Positions 1 to 8,497 of a stretch of 64,000 nucleotides of DNA are shown here, piece after piece. The stretch's first letter is position 1; each line of letters opens with the position of its first letter. The notes beneath the pieces are model-generated. The model saw nothing but the letters and a program-made list of their open reading frames with translations, ran no database searches and was not told the origin of the DNA. This stretch comes from Fastidiosipila sp963510375 (GTDB taxonomy: Bacteria > Bacillota > Clostridia > Saccharofermentanales > Fastidiosipilaceae): contig CAUPES010000005.1 of NCBI GenBank assembly GCA_963510375.1, positions 40,332-104,331 of the forward strand, read 5' to 3'. The position numbers and the translations under genes are program-made.

Positions 1-108
1 ATTAGACAAATGCGAAAAGAGACTGTTAAATCAGGTGAAAGTAATGATAGAAATACTGATGTGAATAGTGATGATAAAGACGATAAACCTGATAAAGAGA
101 GTTGCTAA
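1..108 (+). CDS. C-terminal tail of an unidentified protein (partial)
   Basis: The window opens inside a reading frame that begins at base 1 and stops with TAA at 106-108. The visible 35 residues are very hydrophilic, rich in Asp, Lys, Ser and Asn, with a repeated Asp-Asp-Lys-like texture and a final Cys. This looks like a disordered charged tail and not a folded domain. The next gene follows after 32 bases with its own Shine-Dalgarno, so the two are probably co-transcribed. No function can be assigned from this fragment. An untranslated stretch is possible but less likely, because the frame is open and compositionally protein-like. Confidence 0.45.
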   Translation: MRQMRKETVKSGESNDRNTDVNSDDKDDKPDKESC

Positions 109-140
109 AGAAACTGCTTTAGAATAAGAGGAGTATTACA

Positions 141-812
141 GTGCAAGATATAGATAATGAAAATACAAATGCAGAAATACATAAATTAGAAAATGATCCT
201 CGTAGATTTTTTGCTATGGTCAAAAGTGAAGTAAAAGAATTAGATCAAGAGGAGAATTTACTGAATTTGACAAGGTACGATTTGATGCAAGCTGCGTTAG
301 AACAAGAGATTGCCGACTATCGAGAGAATTCTTTGAAGTGGCGTGCAAAGAGTTATGGATTTTTGTTTGAGATTTTGCTTATTCTTTTGCTCTTGGCAAT
401 TATTGTTTTGTTTATTTATCTTAATATTAAGTTGATCGCCATAATTTTTGCAGTGATGTTACTAGCTTTTCTAATAGTTGCCAATGTTAGTAGTATGCGT
501 AAAAATTCAATGCAAGAAAAGATTGGTTTTATAATTTTAGCAAAGTTTAAAAATCCTGATGAAATAAAGTTTAAAGATGAAGAGTTAGTCAAGGAACTTG
601 AAAATATTAAAGATAAACAAAAGAGTTTAAGAATCGACTTTGCTAAGGTAATTGCAAAAAGCGAATACTTGAAATATATCCCCGAAGAATTTCTGAATTT
701 ATACAGTATTAACAGCTTATATAATATAGCAAGAGCTAAAGAAGCTGATACAATAACTGATGTATATAAGAAACTACGTGTGCAAATAGAGAATGAAGAG
801 AGGTCAGAATAA
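141..812 (+). CDS. Hypothetical membrane protein with two adjacent membrane helices
   Basis: A 223-residue protein with a GTG start preceded by AGAGGAG at about 127-133. Residues 1-70 are charged and helical. Residues about 72-93 and 96-114 are strongly hydrophobic and form a membrane hairpin. Residues 120-223 are again charged and probably coiled or helical, so both ends should face the same side, most likely the cytoplasm. It ends 3 bases before the hydrolase gene, so the two are almost certainly co-translated and may act together at the membrane. I do not recognise the family. It looks like a real gene from its strong start site, sensible codon use and tight packing. Confidence 0.75.
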   Translation: MQDIDNENTNAEIHKLENDPRRFFAMVKSEVKELDQEENLLNLTRYDLMQAALEQEIADYRENSLKWRAKSYGFLFEILLILLLLAIIVLFIYLNIKLIAIIFAVMLLAFLIVANVSSMRKNSMQEKIGFIILAKFKNPDEIKFKDEELVKELENIKDKQKSLRIDFAKVIAKSEYLKYIPEEFLNLYSINSLYNIARAKEADTITDVYKKLRVQIENEERSE

Positions 813-815
813 GGT

Positions 816-1982
816 ATGTTTTGGTTAGAAGTAATTGGTTTTTTGCTGTTAATTTTTCTCGTATTTGCTGCAGTATTATACTTACTAGCATTTATTTTAT
901 ATAAATTTGCATTTAAACGTTTTGAGAGCGGACCAGATGTGAATAAGTATTATGATGCCATTATAAAAAACTATAAGATGGAAAAATTTAAAGTTCAATC
1001 TAACGATAATACTTTACAAGGTTATATATATAATAAGCTTGATGAAGGTGCTGATAAAAAAGAAGGTTTAGTAATTTTTGTTCACGGTTTATGGGCTGAG
1101 CATAAGTCCTACATTAATGAAGTACTATATTTAGTAGAGGCTGGTTGGGAAGTCTTAACTTATGATGCTACCGGTTGTGGAGAAAGTGCAGGTAGATCTA
1201 CAGTTGGATTGGTTCAATCTGCCTTAGACTTGAAGTCAGTCTTAGAGTATGTTGATAGTCAAGAGAGATTTGCTGATACTGAGATAGTACTTGTTGGACA
1301 TAGCTGGGGCGGATATGCAGTTGCTAGTTCAATGAAGTTTTCTGACAAAATTAAAGCGGTGGTTTCTATCTCTGGTTATGCCTACCCAGTAAAGATGTTA
1401 GTAGAAGTTATATCTAAAGAAATGGGATCACTAGCATATTTGCTATATCCATTTGTTTATTTTGAGAACTATAGGCACTTCAAAGAATGGCATAAGCTAA
1501 ATGCAATTGACATGATTAATTCAACTGATATACCGACATTAATTTTGCATGGCGAAAATGACAAAATAATATCTATTAAAGGTGCAGCTATTTACGCTTA
1601 TAAAGAAAGAATTAAAAGAGATAAAGTTTATTTTGTAAAATGGAGAGAGGCAGGGCATATAGGTATTTTGGGTAAGAATGATGTAGAAGGAGATCTAATT
1701 AACGTTGCCCGAGAAACTGTTAGAGCTAATTTGCACGAAATAGTTGAAGACTTGATATCAGGTGATAGTAATCAAGCTGATAATAAAAAATCAAATGATG
1801 ATATAATCGAATTTGAGCAAGATCCTTACAGAAAAGATGTAAGTGATATGTACAAAAATATCAATGAAGATCTGATGATTATCGTTGATAAATTTATAGA
1901 TATATATCTAAATGGTCAAAGTAAAGAAGAAAGCTTAAGCGACGAAGGCTTAGATGAAGAGAGTTTAAACGAAGAAATTTAG
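816..1982 (+). CDS. Membrane-anchored alpha/beta hydrolase (serine hydrolase)
   Basis: A 388-residue protein with one N-terminal membrane helix (residues 5-30), followed by an alpha/beta-hydrolase fold. Visible family features are the oxyanion-region HGLW at residue 90, the nucleophile elbow GHSWGG with Ser163, an acid in GENDK (Asp249) and the catalytic His281 in AGHIG. This gives a complete Ser-Asp-His triad, so the enzyme should be an active esterase, lipase or peptidase-like hydrolase; the substrate cannot be read from the sequence. With a single N-terminal anchor and no cleavage site, the side of the membrane is uncertain. The last 60-70 residues are acidic and low in complexity, and the stop codon lies inside a degenerate 29-base tandem repeat. 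It follows the preceding membrane protein by 3 bases. Confidence 0.85.
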   Translation: MFWLEVIGFLLLIFLVFAAVLYLLAFILYKFAFKRFESGPDVNKYYDAIIKNYKMEKFKVQSNDNTLQGYIYNKLDEGADKKEGLVIFVHGLWAEHKSYINEVLYLVEAGWEVLTYDATGCGESAGRSTVGLVQSALDLKSVLEYVDSQERFADTEIVLVGHSWGGYAVASSMKFSDKIKAVVSISGYAYPVKMLVEVISKEMGSLAYLLYPFVYFENYRHFKEWHKLNAIDMINSTDIPTLILHGENDKIISIKGAAIYAYKERIKRDKVYFVKWREAGHIGILGKNDVEGDLINVARETVRANLHEIVEDLISGDSNQADNKKSNDDIIEFEQDPYRKDVSDMYKNINEDLMIIVDKFIDIYLNGQSKEESLSDEGLDEESLNEEI

Positions 1983-2040
1983 ACGAAGAGAGTTTAAACG
2001 AAGAAGTTTAGACGAAGAAAATTTAAACAAAAAAAGTTCA
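1953..2040 (+). repeat. Degenerate 29-base tandem repeat across a stop codon
   Basis: Three head-to-tail units at 1953-1981, 1982-2010 and 2011-2040 (29, 29 and 30 bases), built from a smaller 14-15 base motif resembling GACGAAGAGAGTTTA. The first unit encodes the acidic C-terminus of the hydrolase and supplies its stop; the later units lie in the gap before the next gene. The unit length is not divisible by three, so any change in copy number would shift the reading frame at the protein end. Confidence 0.75.
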
Positions 2041-2068
2041 AACGAAAAGAAAAAGAAAGAGAATTATT

Positions 2069-2998
2069 ATGAAAATTGAAAAGTTTAAAGGGATTTTCCC
2101 AGCATTTTATGCATGTTACGAAGATAATGGGGAAATCAGTATAGAGAGAAGTAAGTTACTTTTGGAGTATCTAATTGAAGCTGGAGTTCATGGTGTATAT
2201 GTTGGTGGATCTTCAGGTGAATGTATTTATCAAAGTGTAGAAGAGAGAAAAGCAGTTTTAGAAGCTGTTATTGAGCAAAATGCTGGAAAAATTAAGGTGA
2301 TTGCTCATGTTGCATGTAACAACACAGCAGATAGTCAAGAACTAGCTGCACATGCAGAAAGTTTAGGAGTTGATGCTATAGCTGCAATTCCACCTATTTA
2401 CTTTAAACTTCCTGAAGCAGCTATTGCACAATATTGGAATGATATAAGTGCAGCGGCTCCAAATACAGACTTTATTATTTACAATATTCCACAATTAGCA
2501 GGTGTTTCTTTAACAATTCCTTTATTTAACGAAATGCTAAAAAACAAGAGAGTTATTGGAGTAAAAAATTCCTCAATGCCTGTTCAAGATATTCAAATGT
2601 TTAGAACATGCACAAATTATGCAGAAACAAGATCTGAGGCACCAATTGTATTCAATGGTCCAGATGAACAGCTGTTTAGTGGATTAGTTGCAGGAGCTTG
2701 TGGAGGTATTGGAGGAACTTATGCCTTGATGCCAGAATTATATTTAGCAATATATGAAGCATATAAAAATGGCGATACTGCACGTGGCTTAGCTTTACAA
2801 GATAAAGCTTGTGAGATTATTTATTTAATTACTAGTAGTAAAGGAAATATGTATGCCATTATCAAGGCAATATTGGCTAAAACTGGTTTGAATTTAGGAT
2901 CTGTAAGGAAGCCACTTGTTGCAGTTAGCGATATCGATACAAGAGTTATTGAAGAAGCTTATAAATTAGTGCAGAATGTTAAGAAAGAACTAAAATAA
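2069..2998 (+). CDS. nanA: N-acetylneuraminate lyase-like aldolase (DapA/NanA superfamily)
   Basis: A 309-residue class I aldolase of the usual length for the family. It carries GSSGE at residues 47-51, the YNIP motif with Tyr138, and the Schiff-base Lys166 in GVKNSS. In this superfamily YNIP followed by Leu-Ala-Gly-Val is typical of sialic acid lyase, which splits N-acetylneuraminate into N-acetylmannosamine and pyruvate; dihydrodipicolinate synthases differ here. It is cytoplasmic, with no signal peptide. The next gene is a GH84 N-acetylhexosaminidase 30 bases downstream, which supports a role in amino-sugar salvage. No sialidase, sialic acid transporter or nanE/nanK is in the window, so the substrate is inferred. 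A related 2-keto-acid aldolase remains possible. Confidence 0.8.
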   Translation: MKIEKFKGIFPAFYACYEDNGEISIERSKLLLEYLIEAGVHGVYVGGSSGECIYQSVEERKAVLEAVIEQNAGKIKVIAHVACNNTADSQELAAHAESLGVDAIAAIPPIYFKLPEAAIAQYWNDISAAAPNTDFIIYNIPQLAGVSLTIPLFNEMLKNKRVIGVKNSSMPVQDIQMFRTCTNYAETRSEAPIVFNGPDEQLFSGLVAGACGGIGGTYALMPELYLAIYEAYKNGDTARGLALQDKACEIIYLITSSKGNMYAIIKAILAKTGLNLGSVRKPLVAVSDIDTRVIEEAYKLVQNVKKELK

Positions 2999-3028
2999 AT
3001 TAGGGGAGTTATGAGGAAAGAGGAAAGT

Positions 3029-4831
3029 ATGAGTAGAATTTATGAAATTTACCCATTACCACAAAATCTGAAGTACAGAAATGAAAGCATTTCAGTACCA
3101 AAAGAGATTAAAATAGAAACGAATTTTGAATTAGAGTCAGCAAGCCTAGCAAGATTAAATGAAACTTTGGCAACACAAGGTAGTAGTTTAGTTGAAGTCG
3201 CTGATTTCGTATTGAGTATCTCTCTAGATGAGAGCTTGAGTGATAAGTTTGATTATTACACACTAGAAATTTTAAAGTCAGAGATTAGAATTCAGGCAAA
3301 TTCAAGAAGTTCAGTTTTTTATGGAATTACAACTTTGTATCATATTTTCAAACAGGCTGATGAAGAATTGGAACTATTGAAGATTGAAGACTATTCAGAA
3401 ATGAAACTTCGTGGAATGATTGAAGGCTATTATGGGATCCCATATACAAATGCTAAACGTAAATCTATCATGGAGTTTGGCTCATACTTTAAGATGAATG
3501 TTTATGCTTTTGCACCAAAAGATGATCCATATCATAGAGATTTATGGTGGGAACTTTATCCTGAATCAGAATTGAATGAGATTGCTGATTTGGCTAAGTT
3601 TGGAGAAGAACATTATAATCACTATACTTGGACAATTGCCCCATTTAAACCAGATTCAAACCCAATTACAAATGAAAATCGTGAGGAAGGTTTAGACAAG
3701 ATTATAAAGAAGTTCGAACAACTTTATGAGGTTGGAGTACGTCAATTTGGTGTCTTAGGCGATGACGTTGGTGACTTACCATACGAAACAGTAGTTTATG
3801 TAATGAATAAATTAAATGCTTGGCGTAAAGCAAAAGGTGATATTAACGATTTGATTTTCTGTCCTCAAGGTTACAACATGGACGATTGGGCTTTTAGAGA
3901 TGGTACAGAAGCAAATATTATTGATGATGGTTTTGATCCTGATATTCACATTTTCTACACTGGTATAACTACATGTAATGTTGTAAGTAGAGAAGCTATA
4001 GATAGATGGAAGACAGAGAAGGTAGATAGAGAAGGTCGTATCCGCCGTGATCCATTGTTCTGGATGAACTGGCCAGTTAATGATATTGACCGTGACGAAT
4101 GGCGTAGAGTTTTCCTTGGTAAAGGTGAAGTCTATGAACAAGGCGTGAGCGATATGATTGGTGTATTAACAAACCCAATGGATGAAGCAGAGGCTTCAAA
4201 AGTAGCGTTGTTTGCAACTTTAGACTATGGCTGGAATCCAAATGCTTTTGATGCAGATAAGTCTTGGACAGATTCATTTAAATATATAGAACCAGATGCG
4301 GCAGCAGAATTGCACGAAATTGCTAAGCATATGTCTAACATTAGAAATGGTGCCAAAGCTGATGCAGAAGAGTCAGTTGAATTAAGTGAAAAAGTAGAAG
4401 CATTTAAGGAAGCTGTCGACTCTGGAGTAAATGAAGTGATACTAGTTACTGCAAATAATTTACATGAGGCTTATGTAAATATTATTAATGCAGTAGATGG
4501 TTTCACAAATAAGAGTAAGAATGATCAGCTTTTAGATGAATTAAAAGCTTACAATGCTAGTTTAAGAGATAAAGCGCAAGCCGCCACATTATATTTAGAT
4601 GTTTATATTGCATATATCAAAGCTTTGTTACATAAAGGTGTTGAAGCTGCTGGACAAGAGAAAGCAGTTGCAGAATATAAACTGAATGAAGCCAAAAAGT
4701 TAACTGATAATTTGAAACAACACATTGTTGTGACCAGAACTGCGGAATTCCCTACAAGAGAATTAGTAGCAACAGCAGGTCAAGTTGTAATTGAACCAAA
4801 TATTGAATATCTTGAGGAATTGCTTAAATAA
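3029..4831 (+). CDS. GH84 family beta-N-acetylglucosaminidase (O-GlcNAcase/NagJ-like)
   Basis: About 600 residues, starting best at ATG 3029, where AGAGG sits 5 bases upstream. ATG 3011 is also in frame, but its purine-rich site lies only 2-3 bases away. Residues 1-125 resemble the N-terminal mixed domain of GH84 enzymes. The catalytic barrel follows, with RGMIEGYYG near residue 130 and the paired catalytic aspartates Asp245-Asp246 in LGDDVGD. GH84 uses substrate-assisted catalysis to release terminal GlcNAc, the reaction of human OGA and Clostridium perfringens NagJ. The C-terminal part is helical. Unlike large secreted clostridial members it has no signal peptide, carbohydrate-binding modules or sortase signal, so it should act in the cytoplasm on imported glycans. 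It probably shares an operon with the upstream lyase. Confidence 0.88.
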   Translation: MSRIYEIYPLPQNLKYRNESISVPKEIKIETNFELESASLARLNETLATQGSSLVEVADFVLSISLDESLSDKFDYYTLEILKSEIRIQANSRSSVFYGITTLYHIFKQADEELELLKIEDYSEMKLRGMIEGYYGIPYTNAKRKSIMEFGSYFKMNVYAFAPKDDPYHRDLWWELYPESELNEIADLAKFGEEHYNHYTWTIAPFKPDSNPITNENREEGLDKIIKKFEQLYEVGVRQFGVLGDDVGDLPYETVVYVMNKLNAWRKAKGDINDLIFCPQGYNMDDWAFRDGTEANIIDDGFDPDIHIFYTGITTCNVVSREAIDRWKTEKVDREGRIRRDPLFWMNWPVNDIDRDEWRRVFLGKGEVYEQGVSDMIGVLTNPMDEAEASKVALFATLDYGWNPNAFDADKSWTDSFKYIEPDAAAELHEIAKHMSNIRNGAKADAEESVELSEKVEAFKEAVDSGVNEVILVTANNLHEAYVNIINAVDGFTNKSKNDQLLDELKAYNASLRDKAQAATLYLDVYIAYIKALLHKGVEAAGQEKAVAEYKLNEAKKLTDNLKQHIVVTRTAEFPTRELVATAGQVVIEPNIEYLEELLK

Positions 4832-4849
4832 TTTCCAAAGGAGTATATT

Positions 4850-5407
4850 ATGGATACGAGTGTAGGGTCGGTAAAAAAATATTACAAACTACGTTTGAGC
4901 ATTTTGACTATAGTGTCATTAGTGTTAGGAGTGGTGCTATTAATTAATCCAAAATCCAGTTTGAATATATTAGCAATTGTTATTGCGATAATTTTGTTTG
5001 CCTTGGCAGCAGCTGCAATCCTACAATTTTTCCTTGGAGATGAGTCCAGAAAGATTTATGAACATCAGTTTGTGCTGGCTGCTTTGGCTATAGCATCTGC
5101 AGTGTTTTTGCTAAAAAATACAGGGTTAATGTGGTCACTTTTGGGAATATTAAATGCTGGTATATTTATGGCTATGGCTGGATATCAGATACAAATTACT
5201 TTTGTACAGTTAAAGAAGTCATTCCAAAACTGGTGGTTGGCTTTAATATTTGCTTTGCTATTTATCGGATTTGGGATTTACACATTGACATTGCCGGGTG
5301 AAGCAAGTCGAGATTATGTCCATATATATGGAACATTATTGATCATTGCAGCGGTAATTAATGCAGGTAGCTTTTTTACTTTTAACTCTACAAGTGAAGG
5401 GGAATAG
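4850..5407 (+). CDS. DUF308/HdeD-like integral membrane protein
   Basis: A 185-residue protein that is almost entirely hydrophobic, with about six predicted membrane segments arranged as short paired helices. This matches the DUF308 (HdeD-like) family. HdeD was named for acid resistance in Escherichia coli, but the family's biochemical role is not settled. A good AAAGGAG lies 8 bases before the ATG, and the gene starts 18 bases after the hexosaminidase. Membership of the upstream operon is likely from spacing; functional linkage is not implied. Confidence 0.72.
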   Translation: MDTSVGSVKKYYKLRLSILTIVSLVLGVVLLINPKSSLNILAIVIAIILFALAAAAILQFFLGDESRKIYEHQFVLAALAIASAVFLLKNTGLMWSLLGILNAGIFMAMAGYQIQITFVQLKKSFQNWWLALIFALLFIGFGIYTLTLPGEASRDYVHIYGTLLIIAAVINAGSFFTFNSTSEGE

Positions 5408-5440
5408 CTGATAAAATATAAATAAGGTAAGTGAAGTTTA

Positions 5441-6451
5441 ATGCAAAAAGAAGATAAAAAAGACATTGATGTAATAGATAAAAATAGTTCAGAAAAAGTA
5501 GATAGTCCCAATGCTGCTAATCTGGGCATTGAATATGCTAATTTGACTGATTTAACATTAGAGCAACGCTATGATGAAATTTTAGAAGAGGAAGTTAGTC
5601 ATGAAACTGATATGCAGGCTTTAGCTGAAAGAATGTTTGCTTTATATGGTGAAACTTTTGCTGCTTGGCATAAAGAGAAACATGATCTTTTCAATGGACA
5701 GAATTTAGCTCAATTTTTGCAAAGTTTATCCAATGAAGATTTATTGGACTTTACCTTTGCGTTTGTAAGAAAATCTGACTTTGATCTGCCTGAACAATTG
5801 AAACAAAGTTTAGCAAATCTGGATATAAGTGATAGAGATAAAGTTTTGCAAGAATTATTGGAAACTTCTATTGAAAAGAAGGACTTTGCAAATGTAGATG
5901 AAGAGATAGCATTAAGATATGGTACAGCTAGGTTATTAAATATTTTAGCTCAATGGGAAAACCCTAAATATTCTGAATCAATTTTGAAATGGTTGTTGAA
6001 TAGCAAAAATCCAGATGAGAGATTACAAGATGATGTTGTTGTTTATTTTGAGAAAAATGCTGAACATAGTTTTGACCTATTGAAAGAAGCTTTGGAAGAG
6101 GAACTTAATTCTACTGAAAACAAGCAGGATAAGAAGCTTAATTCCATAACAGATATTTTGATATTAGCACTTACAAAAATTGGTCAAAAAAATGAAAAGT
6201 TTAAAGATGAAGCATATAAAGTACTGCGAAAGGTGTTTAAAGAAGTTAAGGACAAAACATTAGTAGTTATGAATCTAGGTGATCTAGGATCAGCGAGAGC
6301 TATACCTTTGTTGAGATCTTATATAGAGGATAATTATGATGAAATGCCAGAAGAACTTTATGCTGATTTTTATGTTGCTATCAAAAAGTTAGGTGGAAAC
6401 ACTGACGATCTTCCAACTATTAGCAAAAAAGGTTGGAACTGGGAATTCTGA
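5441..6451 (+). CDS. Hypothetical alpha-helical HEAT-like repeat protein
   Basis: A 336-residue soluble protein. After about 35 polar, probably disordered residues it is a continuous run of amphipathic helices. The last third contains a phrase like GDLGSARAIPLLRSYIED, which is typical of HEAT or HEAT-like repeats found in scaffold proteins. No catalytic motif, signal peptide or membrane segment is visible. It lies between a DUF308 gene and hprK, with short gaps on both sides. I cannot name the family with confidence. The start is supported only by a weak AAGGTAAG. Confidence 0.65.
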   Translation: MQKEDKKDIDVIDKNSSEKVDSPNAANLGIEYANLTDLTLEQRYDEILEEEVSHETDMQALAERMFALYGETFAAWHKEKHDLFNGQNLAQFLQSLSNEDLLDFTFAFVRKSDFDLPEQLKQSLANLDISDRDKVLQELLETSIEKKDFANVDEEIALRYGTARLLNILAQWENPKYSESILKWLLNSKNPDERLQDDVVVYFEKNAEHSFDLLKEALEEELNSTENKQDKKLNSITDILILALTKIGQKNEKFKDEAYKVLRKVFKEVKDKTLVVMNLGDLGSARAIPLLRSYIEDNYDEMPEELYADFYVAIKKLGGNTDDLPTISKKGWNWEF

Positions 6452-6472
6452 TAGTGAGGATAAGGAGTAGAT

Positions 6473-7390
6473 ATGGCTTCTGTAACATTAAGAGATATAA
6501 TAGATGAATTTAGTTTGGAAGAGTTGACATCTTTTGGTAATACTGAAGATATTTTGATAACAGTAGCAGATGTTACTAGACCAGGTTTGCAATTATCAGG
6601 TTCTTATGAACATTTCGGATCTGATCGTATTCAGTTATTGGGTAATATGGAGATGGCTTATTTAGCTACTGAATCAGCGGAGTCTAGAATGCAAAAACTT
6701 GATGCTCTTATGTCAACAGGAATTCCTTGCTTAGTTATTTCTAGACACCATCAGCCTTTCCCAGAAATGATTGAATGTTCCAATAGATATTCAGTGCCGC
6801 TACTTAGAACTCCAGAGGTAACTTCTGTTTTTATGAGTTCTTTAGTTAAATATCTAAACGTAGAATTAGCTCCTGAGACTACTTTGCACGGTGTTTTGGT
6901 TGAGATTTACGGTGAAGGTATGTTAATTATTGGTGAAAGTGGTGTTGGTAAATCTGAAACAGCTATGGAGCTGGTAAATAGAGGACACAGACTTATTGCT
7001 GATGATTTAGTTGAAGTTAGAAGAGTTTCAGATACAACATTATTAGGTAGAGCTCCAGAAATTATCCGCCACTTGATTGAGATAAGAGGTTTGGGAATAA
7101 TGGACGTTAAAGAATTATTTGGTGTTCAATCTGTTAAACAAGAAGAATCTATAGATTTTGCCATTAACTTAGAACTTTGGGATGATAGAAAATCTTATGA
7201 AAGACTAGGAATTGCTGAAGAAACAACAGATATTCTTGGTATTCAAATTCCATCAATTACCATTCCTGTTAGACCAGGTAGAAACTTAGCTATTATAGTT
7301 GAGGTTGCTGCGATTAACTTTAGACAAAGACGAATGGGTTATAATGCTGCACAAGCTCTAACGGAAAGATTGTTTGGCAAAAACGAGTAG
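6473..7390 (+). CDS. hprK: HPr kinase/phosphorylase
   Basis: A 305-residue homologue of the bifunctional enzyme that phosphorylates Ser46 of the phosphocarrier HPr and removes that phosphate, controlling CcpA-dependent carbon catabolite repression. The N-terminal ligand-like domain covers about residues 1-130. The catalytic domain has His139 just before the P-loop GESGVGKS (154-161), and the conserved EIRGLGIMDV signature of the bifunctional C-terminal region is present. Length is normal. A strong GGATAAGGAG precedes the ATG. It is followed by a hairpin and then murB. Its presence predicts an HPr/CcpA system elsewhere on the chromosome. Confidence 0.96.
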   Translation: MASVTLRDIIDEFSLEELTSFGNTEDILITVADVTRPGLQLSGSYEHFGSDRIQLLGNMEMAYLATESAESRMQKLDALMSTGIPCLVISRHHQPFPEMIECSNRYSVPLLRTPEVTSVFMSSLVKYLNVELAPETTLHGVLVEIYGEGMLIIGESGVGKSETAMELVNRGHRLIADDLVEVRRVSDTTLLGRAPEIIRHLIEIRGLGIMDVKELFGVQSVKQEESIDFAINLELWDDRKSYERLGIAEETTDILGIQIPSITIPVRPGRNLAIIVEVAAINFRQRRMGYNAAQALTERLFGKNE

Positions 7391-7400
7391 AATTTTACAC

Positions 7401-7430
7401 AGTCTCTTTAGATACAAAGAGACTTTTAGT
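7401..7430 (+). terminator. Hairpin with T-rich tail between hprK and murB
   Basis: Nine-base perfect stem AGTCTCTTT (7401-7409) and AAAGAGACT (7416-7424) with a six-base loop, followed by TTTAGTTT. It lies 10 bases after hprK and its tail runs into the murB ribosome-binding site, so it may be a partial terminator that lowers murB-whiA expression relative to hprK. Confidence 0.65.
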
Positions 7431-7441
7431 TTGGAGATGTA

Positions 7442-8494
7442 ATGGAAAATATAGAAGAGAAAATCATTCTTAGTGATGAAAATGCTAATAAGGATCCCAA
7501 AGCAGCTCTTAGCTCATTAATTGAGAAAGGTATTAATATTCGCCTAAACGAAGAGATGAGTCAACACTGTACCTACAGAGTAGGTGGTCCAGCAGATTTC
7601 TTTTATCTCGCAGATAATTTAGAAGATCTAAAAGAGGTTTTAGAATGGGCAAAAGAATTTACAATTGAAGTGACCATTATTGGTTTGGGTTCGAATCTCT
7701 TGATATCTGACAAGGGAATAAGAGGGCTTGTAATCGTATTTGCTGAGAACTTTAGCAAAATGGGATTTTTAAGAGCCTTGCCTAGTCCTGATTTTGATGG
7801 TTTGATTTCTGCTCAAGCTAATTTAATTGAAAATGCGGATGTTTTGAATTTGGAAAATGATGATGAAGATGTTTATATTTATAGTGAAGCTGGAGCAGCG
7901 CTAAAAGAATTATCAAAATTTGCTACAAATAATTCTATGACTGGGCTTGAGTATAGCTGCGGAATACCAGGATCAGTAGGTGGTGGAGTTTATATGAATG
8001 CTGGTGCTTATGGTCGTATGACTGCAGATACTTGTGTGCAGACATATTATCTTTCACCAGAATTAGAACTTAAAGTTGCCAGAGGAGAAGAGCAAGAATT
8101 TGCCTATAGAGAAAGTATCTTCCATAAAGAACATGGTATTATTCTGGCTTCTATCTTTAAAGTTAATAAAGGCGAACAAGAATTAATCAACTCTATGGTA
8201 GCTGATTTTACTAATCGAAGAAATGCCTCACAGCCTTTAGAATATCCAAGTTGTGGATCAGTATTTAAGAGACCAGAAGGTTACTTCGCCGGTAAATTGA
8301 TTATGGATAGTAATCTTAAGGGCTATAGAGTAGGCGGAGCAGAGGTTTCTGAGAAGCATGCTGGTTTTATTATAAATGTTGATAACGCTAAGGCCGCTGA
8401 TGTTTTAGCTGTCATTAAGCATGTACAAGAAACTGTAAAGAAAGATCATGGTGTTGATCTTGAAACTGAAGTCAGAATCATTGGAGAATGGTAA
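7442..8494 (+). CDS. murB: UDP-N-acetylenolpyruvoylglucosamine reductase
   Basis: A 350-residue flavoenzyme that reduces UDP-GlcNAc-enolpyruvate to UDP-MurNAc, the second committed step of peptidoglycan precursor synthesis. Visible features are the RVGGPAD start of the FAD-binding domain, GIPGSVGGG from residue 174 with the following NAGAYG, and the catalytic serine (Ser273) in SCGSVFKRP. The C-terminal ETEVRIIGEW closes the family's substrate domain. It is about 40 residues longer than many short bacterial MurB proteins, mainly through an acidic insertion around residues 115-140. GGAG lies 7 bases before the ATG. whiA follows after only 3 bases. Confidence 0.95.
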   Translation: MENIEEKIILSDENANKDPKAALSSLIEKGINIRLNEEMSQHCTYRVGGPADFFYLADNLEDLKEVLEWAKEFTIEVTIIGLGSNLLISDKGIRGLVIVFAENFSKMGFLRALPSPDFDGLISAQANLIENADVLNLENDDEDVYIYSEAGAALKELSKFATNNSMTGLEYSCGIPGSVGGGVYMNAGAYGRMTADTCVQTYYLSPELELKVARGEEQEFAYRESIFHKEHGIILASIFKVNKGEQELINSMVADFTNRRNASQPLEYPSCGSVFKRPEGYFAGKLIMDSNLKGYRVGGAEVSEKHAGFIINVDNAKAADVLAVIKHVQETVKKDHGVDLETEVRIIGEW

Positions 8495-8497
8495 TAA

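Noticed and set aside
7686..7700. GGTTCGAATC-like tRNA T-loop
   Set aside because: It is inside murB coding for GLGSNLL. No acceptor or anticodon arms pair around it.
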